From Anammoximicrobium sp032229885 (lineage in GTDB: Bacteria; Planctomycetota; Planctomycetia; Pirellulales; Pirellulaceae): 11,331 bases of DNA. Positions 6,241 through 11,331 of this stretch are shown here, piece after piece. The stretch is from NCBI GenBank assembly GCA_032229885.1, contig JAVYAJ010000290.1, forward strand, positions 1 through 11,331. The letters run 5' to 3'. The notes under the pieces are model-generated. The model searched no databases. It was not told where the DNA came from and saw only the letters and a list, made by a program, of their open reading frames with translations. The translations under genes were made by a program, and so were the position numbers. Position 1 is the stretch's first letter. Each line of letters begins with the position of its first letter.

Positions 6241-7200
6241 GTGACGAAGACCGAAAGACTGCGCAATCGCCGCGAGTTTCTGGGTCAGACGGGATGGGCC
6301 GCGGCAGCCGCGCTGTGCGCCGGCACAGCAGCCACGACCGTTGCCGGCACGGCGGATCGCCCCTTCGTTTCGATCAACCAGTGGGCGGTTGGCGCGATCC
6401 GCGGGCGAGACAAACAGGCTGTCGAGATCGGGTTGGACGACGAACTGGCAGGGCTTGCGTCCGCCGGGATCGACGGCCTCGAACCCAGCCTGAGCTCGGC
6501 CGATCAAGTGGACGCCTTGGTCGCCAAGCTTGCCAAACACGGCCTTCAGATCCGCTCGATCTATACCGGCAGCGCGGTGGACGATCCGACCACCGTCGCG
6601 CGCGAGTCGCAGCGGATCATGGCGTTGGCCAAGCGTGTCCGCGAGGCCGGCGCCGAGATCATCGTGACCAACCCTCGTCCGCTGCCGAATCGACAGGGCA
6701 AGAGCGACGAGCAGTTGCGGACTCAGGCCGCCGCGCTCAACGAGCTCGGGCACGCCCTGGCGGCGCTCGGCGTCAGGCTGGCCTACCACAACCATGACGT
6801 CGAACTGCAGCACGCCGCTCGCGAGTTCCATCACATGATGATCGCAACCGACCCCGAGGCGCTGTCGTTGTGTCTGGATGCCCACTGGGTGTATCGCGGC
6901 GCGGGGAATTCGCAGGTGGCATTGTTCGACGTACTGGAGCTGTATGGCTCGCGCGTAATCGAGCTGCATCTACGCCAGTCGACCGACAACATCTGGAGCG
7001 AGACGTTCGGCGATGGAGATATCGATTATCGGGCTATCGCGCGCCGTCTGGCGGAGCTGGACATCCGTCCGTTGCTTGTGCTCGAGCAAGGCCCTGAGCG
7101 CGAAACGCCGCAGACGTTGGAGATTGCCGAGGTGCATCGACGCAGCGCAGACTATGCCCGTCAGGTCTTCGCGGCATCCGGAAAAGCGGCAGCGGACTAG
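6241..7200 (+). CDS. Tat-exported sugar phosphate isomerase/epimerase-like TIM-barrel protein
   Basis: The 319-residue product belongs to the xylose-isomerase-like TIM-barrel superfamily, whose members isomerise or epimerise sugars and inositol derivatives using a divalent metal. It opens with a twin-arginine signal: NRREFLGQ (9-16) with R10-R11, then an Ala-rich hydrophobic stretch to about residue 35. It is therefore probably exported folded. Likely metal or substrate residues are E81 (GLEPS), H183 and H185 (YHNHD), D213 and H215 (LDAHW), H243 (LHLRQ) and E282 (VLEQG). FGDGDIDY (256-263) is also characteristic. The open frame extends far upstream, but GTG 6241 gives the Tat motif its normal position and has GAGAGG eight bases before it. 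The substrate is unknown; many paralogues of this kind occur in Planctomycetota. No sugar operon surrounds it. Confidence 0.85.
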   Translation: MTKTERLRNRREFLGQTGWAAAAALCAGTAATTVAGTADRPFVSINQWAVGAIRGRDKQAVEIGLDDELAGLASAGIDGLEPSLSSADQVDALVAKLAKHGLQIRSIYTGSAVDDPTTVARESQRIMALAKRVREAGAEIIVTNPRPLPNRQGKSDEQLRTQAAALNELGHALAALGVRLAYHNHDVELQHAAREFHHMMIATDPEALSLCLDAHWVYRGAGNSQVALFDVLELYGSRVIELHLRQSTDNIWSETFGDGDIDYRAIARRLAELDIRPLLVLEQGPERETPQTLEIAEVHRRSADYARQVFAASGKAAAD

Positions 7201-7304
7201 TGCCTTGTCCCCCATCGTTTTTTTGCGCGTTGTCGGCGCTCGCCGCTCTGTCCTCGGCGGTTCGAACGCGCTCGACGCGCGGTTCCGGCGGCCCGCGGCA
7301 TGAT

Positions 7305-7333
7305 TTGGCACGCCGGATCGGCGACGGTATATT
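7305..7333 (+). promoter_or_regulatory. Predicted sigma70-type promoter of the PIG-L gene
   Basis: TTGGCA (7305-7310) is separated by 17 nt from TATATT (7328-7333). Each box matches 5 of 6 consensus bases, which makes this the best promoter in the window. Transcription would start near 7340, leaving a leader of about 77 nt. The leader carries a short stem and an AGGAGG ribosome site at 7404-7409. Confidence 0.65.
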
Positions 7334-7416
7334 GATGGCTCGAAGACGCCCGAGCGGCCGGGCATTCGTGGCGCGACCGCCCGTGAAACGACACTTAGCT
7401 CTCAGGAGGCTTAGCG

Positions 7417-8463
7417 ATGCGACGGCATTTTGTGTTTTCCAGCGGAATCGTGGTGGGCCTGTTGCTCGCGATGGGGTTCGGGTTTGCTCGGCCGGGCGAC
7501 GCGCCGCGCGACGTTTCGGCCGGCTCGACGCCCCCCGCGGCAGCGGGCGCCACCGCGCTGTTGGGCACGGCGACCGAGGCGGCACTGGGGACCGAGTACT
7601 CGACGGCCAAGTCCTTTGCCGGCCTACCGGTCCGACCGAGCGCCGGCGAGCTGGGCGTGCTCATATTCGGAGCGCATCCGGACGACTGTGAAATCCGGGC
7701 CGGCGGCGCCGCCGCACTGTGGGCCAAGGCCGGACACGCCGTGAAGATGGTCTCGATGACCAACGGAGACATCGGCCACTGGGGCATGGCCGGCGGGCCG
7801 CTGGCCCTACGGCGCAACGCCGAAGTTCAAGCGGCGTCCAAGATCCTGGGCGTGACCAGCGAAGTGTTGGATATCCACGATGGCGAGCTGATGCCGACGC
7901 TGGAAAACCGTAAGATCATGACGCGCCTGATCCGCCAATGGAACGCGGATATCGTGATCGGCCATCGGCCCAATGATTACCATCCCGACCACCGTTACAC
8001 GGGCGTGCTGATGCAGGACACGGCGTATATGGTCGCCGTACCGTTCCTGTGTCCCGATACGCCGCCGCTGAAGAAGAATCCCGTCTTTCTGTACTCGTAC
8101 GATGGGTTCAAGATCCCGAATCCGTTCCGGCCCGATGTCGTGGTGGCGATCGACAACGTGATCGAACAGAAAGTCGACGCTTTGGCCGGCCTCGAGTCGC
8201 AGTTCGTCGAAGGCGGCGCCACCGGGAATCCCGACATGGTTCCCAAGAATGAGGACGAGCGTCAAGCAGCCCTGGAACGTGTCCGCAACAGCTTCCGCCG
8301 CCGAGCCGCCCATATCGCCGACGACTGCCGCGCGAAGCTCGTCGAACTGTACGGTGAGGAACTCGGCAAACAGGTCAAGTACGCCGAAGCGTTCGAGATC
8401 TGCGAATACGGACGACAGCCGAATCGCGACGAGCTGCGGAAGCTGTTTCCGTTTTTCCCGTAA
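7417..8463 (+). CDS. Exported PIG-L/LmbE family metal-dependent deacetylase
   Basis: The 348-residue product belongs to the PIG-L family of zinc-dependent N-deacetylases. These act on GlcNAc-containing substrates such as GlcNAc-PI, GlcNAc-inositol or bacillithiol precursors. The metal motifs are GAHPDDCE (85-92, with H87 and D90, and D89 as probable general base) and YHPDHR (188-193, H192 as third ligand). NGDIGHW (116-122) follows the first beta-alpha units. The N-terminus has two arginines and then a hydrophobic stretch (about 6-24) with no lipobox cysteine. An Ala/Pro/Thr-rich linker (25-75) follows, so the enzyme is probably periplasmic or membrane-tethered. AGGAGG seven bases before ATG 7417 supports the start. 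It has its own promoter and no evident operon partner. The substrate cannot be told from sequence; a polysaccharide or peptidoglycan-like glycan is possible. Confidence 0.9.
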   Translation: MRRHFVFSSGIVVGLLLAMGFGFARPGDAPRDVSAGSTPPAAAGATALLGTATEAALGTEYSTAKSFAGLPVRPSAGELGVLIFGAHPDDCEIRAGGAAALWAKAGHAVKMVSMTNGDIGHWGMAGGPLALRRNAEVQAASKILGVTSEVLDIHDGELMPTLENRKIMTRLIRQWNADIVIGHRPNDYHPDHRYTGVLMQDTAYMVAVPFLCPDTPPLKKNPVFLYSYDGFKIPNPFRPDVVVAIDNVIEQKVDALAGLESQFVEGGATGNPDMVPKNEDERQAALERVRNSFRRRAAHIADDCRAKLVELYGEELGKQVKYAEAFEICEYGRQPNRDELRKLFPFFP

Positions 8464-8498
8464 GCGGCATCGCGGGAACGCGGGAACCGCAGGCGTGG

Positions 8499-8517
8499 AC
8501 GCGGCATCCTGCCGCGT
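8499..8517 (+). terminator. Candidate terminator hairpin after the PIG-L gene
   Basis: ACGCGGCA (8499-8506) pairs perfectly with TGCCGCGT (8510-8517) around a 3-nt TCC loop, about 36 nt past the stop codon. The stem is compact and GC-rich as in intrinsic terminators, but no T-run follows. It could equally be a dispersed intergenic palindrome. Confidence 0.4.
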
Positions 8518-8560
8518 ATCCGGCGCTTTCCCCCGCGCGCAGGAACGGCGCCGCTTCGGC

Positions 8561-8650
8561 GTCTTCCGCGTTTTCTGCGGCGCGCTTTTCCCGCGCGCAC
8601 ACGGCAGCGGCGGCGTTGCCGCAGAAGACGCGGAATACGCAGACTGCTTT
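8561..8650. repeat. Inverted pair of 9-nt periodic repeats
   Basis: The arms at 8561-8581 and 8618-8638 are complementary at 19 of 21 positions, with a 36-nt spacer. Each arm has a 9-nt rhythm. From 8620 the plus strand reads CGCAGAAGA, CGCGGAATA, CGCAGACTG. The complement of the left arm reads CGCAGAAAA, CGCGGAAGA, then CGCCGAAGC running past the arm to about 8554. A looser copy of the motif may flank the arms. This looks like a dispersed palindromic intergenic element rather than coding sequence. Confidence 0.5.
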
Positions 8651-8885
8651 CCGGCGGGTACGCGGGAACCGCCGCGGTCGAGCGGGCCTGCGAGAGGGTT
8701 GGCGTTGCGGAACGAGCGGCGAGAACGCGACGTCTCCCTGCCCGAATCCGACGCGGGCAGCCACATCGCATCCATGATCAACTAGCAAGAGAGAATCGTG
8801 TTGTAGGGAAAGCGAAAGCGGGGGAAGTAGACCCCTCCACGTCGCCCCCCCCAGGTACGTTCACGCTCATATCACGAGGAAAACG

Positions 8886-9134
8886 ATGCTCACCGCAAGC
8901 GAGGCGTTGAATGCGTACTTTCTCGAGACTCGCTGTCAACTGCTGGAGATCGCCGCCACCCTGGACCGGCTGGACCGCGCGGCGCTGGCCGATGGCGAGC
9001 GGCTGGCGGACACGCGGCTGGATCGACTGTACGGCGCGTTGGCCGTGCTGGCCGAGCGGCCGACGGCAAGCGCCGGCCGTGCGTCAAGCGACCGCGCTGA
9101 GCGGCTGCTGAACTTGTTTTCCGATCTGGATTGA
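8886..9134 (+). CDS. Small helical protein of unknown function linked to an EboB-like hydrolase
   Basis: I do not recognise this 82-residue protein. The first two thirds look like two amphipathic helices (about 4-30 and 33-57), with repeated Leu-Asp-Arg patterns such as LDRLDRAAL and RLDRLYGAL. A short linker (58-65) follows, then a last helix ending in LLNLFSDLD. It has no signal peptide, membrane segment or metal motif, so it is probably cytoplasmic, perhaps a helical adaptor. The ATG at 8886 has GAGGA five bases upstream. It ends 19 nt before the TatD-like gene, which suggests one transcript and a shared task. The good ribosome site, the tight linkage and composition like its neighbours support a real gene. 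Confidence 0.75.
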   Translation: MLTASEALNAYFLETRCQLLEIAATLDRLDRAALADGERLADTRLDRLYGALAVLAERPTASAGRASSDRAERLLNLFSDLD

Positions 9135-9153
9135 AAGAGGAGGCGCCGGGCAC

Positions 9154-9975
9154 ATGCAGATCATTCAACCGCATTATCATGGGATTGCCCGCACGGCCCA
9201 GGACTACGAACGGATGGCCATGTCAGGCGTCGTGGCCGTGGCCGAACCGGCCTTCTGGGCCGGTTTCGATCGCAAGTACCCCGAGACGTTCGTGGATTAT
9301 TTCCGTCAGATCAGCGAGTTCGAGCCGACGCGAGCCGCGCAGTACGGAATTCGCCATTTCTGCTGGGTTGCCGTCAATCCCAAGGAAGCCGAGAACCCGC
9401 CGCTCAGCCGCGAGGTGCTGCGGCATATGCCGCTGTTCTTTCAAAAGCCCACCGTCTTGGGTGTCGGCGAGATCGGCTTTCACCTGACCACCAAGAATGA
9501 ACAGGAGATCTTCGAGGCGCAAGTCGAACTGGCCGTGCGGCACAACCAGTTGATCTTGATCCACACGCCTCATCTGCATGACAAAGTGCGGGGAACCAAA
9601 CGCACGCTGGAGATCCTGGCCCACATGCAGGTCGATCCGACCCGCGTGTGGATCGACCACGTCGAAGAACATACGATCCGCGGCCCGTTGGACGCCGGCT
9701 ATTGGGTCGGTCTGACGCTGTACCCGATCACCAAGTGCTCGCCCAAGCGGGCCGTCGATATTCTGGAGCAATACGGCTCGGAGCGGATCCTGATCAACTC
9801 ATCCGCCGATTGGGGGCCTAGCGATCCGTTCACGCTGCAGGAATGCATCCTCGAATTCCGGCGGCGCCATCATACACTGCAAGAAGCGATCGACGTATTC
9901 CACAACAACCCCTGTCGTTTCCTGGGCCAGTGTCCCAAGTTCGACATCCAGCCGATTCGCGTCGAGACGATTTGA
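9154..9975 (+). CDS. TatD-superfamily metal-dependent hydrolase, EboB-like
   Basis: The 273-residue product has the order of metal-binding residues of TatD-type TIM-barrel hydrolases: H7-x-H9 in QPHYHG, E106 in GVGEIGFH, H137 in LIHTPH, H169 in WIDHVEEHT, and D219 in NSSADWG. Phrases such as VAEPAFWAG (28-36), YGIRHFCWVAVNPKEAE (64-80) and RILINSSADWG (211-221) fit, from memory, the branch found as EboB in the ebo gene cluster better than the DNA-processing TatD enzymes. The ebo cluster has been linked to trafficking of scytonemin precursors in cyanobacteria. No other ebo gene is visible here, so the function in this organism is open. AGAGGAGG at 9136-9143 precedes the ATG by 10 bases. There is no signal peptide. 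It is probably co-transcribed with the 82-residue gene. Confidence 0.8.
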   Translation: MQIIQPHYHGIARTAQDYERMAMSGVVAVAEPAFWAGFDRKYPETFVDYFRQISEFEPTRAAQYGIRHFCWVAVNPKEAENPPLSREVLRHMPLFFQKPTVLGVGEIGFHLTTKNEQEIFEAQVELAVRHNQLILIHTPHLHDKVRGTKRTLEILAHMQVDPTRVWIDHVEEHTIRGPLDAGYWVGLTLYPITKCSPKRAVDILEQYGSERILINSSADWGPSDPFTLQECILEFRRRHHTLQEAIDVFHNNPCRFLGQCPKFDIQPIRVETI

Positions 9976-10020
9976 GGCCGGCGCGGCTTCGCCCCAGTAG
10001 GCACTCGCCCAATGCCGGCC
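9976..10020 (+). terminator. Candidate terminator after the EboB-like gene
   Basis: GGCCGGC (9976-9982) directly follows the stop codon and pairs with GCCGGCC (10014-10020) across a 31-nt loop. The arms are individually palindromic, the loop is long and there is no T-run, so support is modest. The remaining gap to tsaD (10021-10197) shows no gene and no clear promoter. Confidence 0.25.
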
Positions 10021-10197
10021 GCCAATCAAATCGATAAGTTTTACCGCACGCGACGGATGCCTGCGGCTTCCCGCGAGCCGCACCCGACGCTTCACGACGG
10101 ACACGATGGCACATCCTTTTTTCTACCTTTCGTGCTGTGCGTAGTCCCCTTGCGCAGCATCGCCGACCAAGCCCCCCAACCGGAGACGATAACGCCC

Positions 10198-11220
10198 GTG
10201 CAGATCCTGACCCTCGAAACGACATGTGACGAGACAGCGGCCGCCGTGATCAACGAACGGCTCGAAGTGCTGGGGGCCGTCGTGGCTTCGCAGGACGAGT
10301 TGCATCGGCGTTTTCGAGGCGTGGTTCCGGAGATCGCCGCCCGCGCGCACGTCGAACGCATCCTGCCGGTCATCGACGAGACCCTGCGCCGCGCGCGGCT
10401 GGGCTTGGCGGATCTGGACGCCATCGCGGTCGCCAACACGCCGGGACTGGCCGGATCGCTGTTGGTCGGGCTGGTGGCGGCCAAAACGCTGTGTCTGGCG
10501 CTGGACAAACCGCTGATCGCCGTCAATCACCTGCACGCGCACATCTACGCCTGTCGAATCGCCAGCGGTCGAAACATCTATCCTTGTGTCGGATTGATCG
10601 TCAGCGGCGGCCACACCAGCCTGTATCACTGTGTCAGTCCGTTCGAGTATCGCCCGCTCGGCGGCACGATCGACGACGCAGCCGGCGAAGCGTTCGACAA
10701 AGTCGCCAGCATGTTGGGACTGCCCTACCCCGGCGGCCCGGCGATCTCGCAGGCTGCGGCCACCGGCAACCCGAAAGCGTACAGCTTTCCGCGCGCCTTT
10801 CCCAACGACGAAGATCGCCTCGATTTCAGCTTCAGCGGCCTGAAGACGGCCGTTCGATACCAGATCGCCGGCCCCGGTCGCACGGACTTCCGAGCCCTCG
10901 AACTATCCCCGCAGACCGTCGCCGATGTGGCCGCCAGCTTTCAGGAGGCCGTTTGTGATTGCCTGGTCGCCAGGACCATGTCGGCCGCCCGCAAGACGGG
11001 GTTGCAGACGATATGCGTCGGCGGCGGCGTCGCGGCCAATCGAAGGCTGCGGACGCGCCTGCAGGGCGAGACGCAGCGGGCCGGCCTCGAATTGCTGATC
11101 GCGCCACCGGCCCTCTGCACCGACAATGCCGTGATGGGCGCGATCGCCATCGAACGCCTTCGCGCCGGCCTGGTCGAGAGCCTCGACTTAGACATCCATC
11201 CAGGCCTCGTTCGCCCGTGA
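10198..11220 (+). CDS. tsaD: tRNA N6-adenosine threonylcarbamoyltransferase TsaD
   Basis: TsaD transfers the threonylcarbamoyl group from TC-AMP to A37 of tRNAs reading ANN codons, as catalytic subunit of the bacterial TsaB-TsaD-TsaE system. The ASKHA-fold protein shows the start motif ILTLETTCDETAAA (3-16), the metal ligands H111 and H115 in VNHLHAHIYA, SGGHT (136-140), IDDAAGEAFDK (158-168), SGLKTAVRY, VGGGVAANRRLR and the third ligand D309 in CTDNAVMGA. From GTG 10198 it is 340 residues, the usual size. An ATG at 10012 in the same frame would add 62 residues unrelated to the family, so I reject it. GGAG (10182-10185) lies 12 bases before the GTG, a rather long spacing. All key residues are present. 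Confidence 0.95.
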   Translation: MQILTLETTCDETAAAVINERLEVLGAVVASQDELHRRFRGVVPEIAARAHVERILPVIDETLRRARLGLADLDAIAVANTPGLAGSLLVGLVAAKTLCLALDKPLIAVNHLHAHIYACRIASGRNIYPCVGLIVSGGHTSLYHCVSPFEYRPLGGTIDDAAGEAFDKVASMLGLPYPGGPAISQAAATGNPKAYSFPRAFPNDEDRLDFSFSGLKTAVRYQIAGPGRTDFRALELSPQTVADVAASFQEAVCDCLVARTMSAARKTGLQTICVGGGVAANRRLRTRLQGETQRAGLELLIAPPALCTDNAVMGAIAIERLRAGLVESLDLDIHPGLVRP

Positions 11221-11301
11221 TTCGCTGCGCGCGGACGATCGGACCACAATCCGCGTTCGATGTCAGGAAGCACTCGGCTCGAGACAATTTCGCGAGATAC
11301 G

Positions 11302-11331
11302 ATGGCCGCAGATCGTCTCACGCAAGGGCGA
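11302..11331 (+). CDS. Possible start of a following gene, cut by the window edge
   Basis: An ATG at 11302 opens a frame (MAADRLTQGR) that runs off the end. Only GCGAGA-like bases precede it, so the ribosome site is weak. Ten codons are too few to identify anything. The 81 nt between the tsaD stop and this ATG hold no other recognisable feature. Confidence 0.2.
   Translation, partial: MAADRLTQGR

Larger units (their letters stand above)
8464..8885. other. Gene-free, hairpin-rich intergenic region
   Basis: These 422 nt between the PIG-L gene and the 82-residue gene contain no supported gene. An open frame covers much of them but has no ribosome site and runs through the repeats. Contents in order: a 13-nt repeat (ACGCGGGAACCGC) at 8478-8490 and again at 8660-8672; a compact hairpin (8499-8517); an inverted pair of 9-nt periodic repeats (8561-8650); then a less structured stretch leading to the ribosome site GAGGA at 8876-8880. 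I found no convincing promoter for the downstream pair. Confidence 0.6.

Noticed and set aside
8249..8785. A 178-codon frame covering the intergenic repeats
   Set aside because: It begins inside the PIG-L gene, runs through palindromic repeats and has no ribosome site.
10012..10197. N-terminal extension of TsaD from an upstream ATG
   Set aside because: It would add 62 residues not found in the family; the conserved start motif begins at the GTG at 10198.

Overview
The window is visibly GC-rich, gene-dense bacterial chromosome. It most likely comes from the Planctomycetota, in or near the Pirellulales. That assignment is an inference from gene style: a very long signal peptidase I with a cysteine-pair insert, a Tat-exported sugar-isomerase-like TIM barrel, a secreted PIG-L/LmbE hydrolase, and an LPS-exporter ATPase. 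The last one indicates a diderm envelope. I see no mobile element, CRISPR array, tRNA or rRNA.

Layout. Bases 1-280 hold no convincing gene. A promoter at 281-309 and a short structured leader precede lepB (376-2184, +). lptB (2199-3029, +) follows after 14 nt and is probably co-transcribed. A homocysteine-synthase gene of the MetY type (3088-4413, -) converges on lptB. Its probable promoter at 4700-4728 implies a leader of about 280 nt with three GC-rich hairpins. Next comes a short-form sppA (4829-5914, -). A 326-nt gap with divergent promoters leads to a Tat-signal TIM-barrel protein (6241-7200, +). A secreted PIG-L family deacetylase (7417-8463, +) follows with a near-consensus promoter. 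A 422-nt gap (8464-8885) carries hairpins and an inverted pair of 9-nt periodic repeats. An 82-residue protein of unknown function (8886-9134, +) is then tightly linked to a TatD-superfamily hydrolase resembling EboB (9154-9975, +). Last is tsaD (10198-11220, +), needed for the t6A37 tRNA modification.

How the genes fit together. lepB and sppA act at successive steps of protein export: removal of signal peptides, then degradation of the cut peptides in the membrane. lptB powers lipopolysaccharide transport, so lepB-lptB looks like an envelope-assembly operon. The Tat protein and the PIG-L protein are probably exported and may handle sugars or amidated glycans outside the cytoplasm. metY and tsaD are housekeeping genes. 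No complete new defence or mobile system is evident. The unusual items are the LepB insertions, the lepB leader with competing hairpins, the long metY leader, a recurring promoter pattern, the repeats at 8464-8885, and the small-protein/EboB-like pair.
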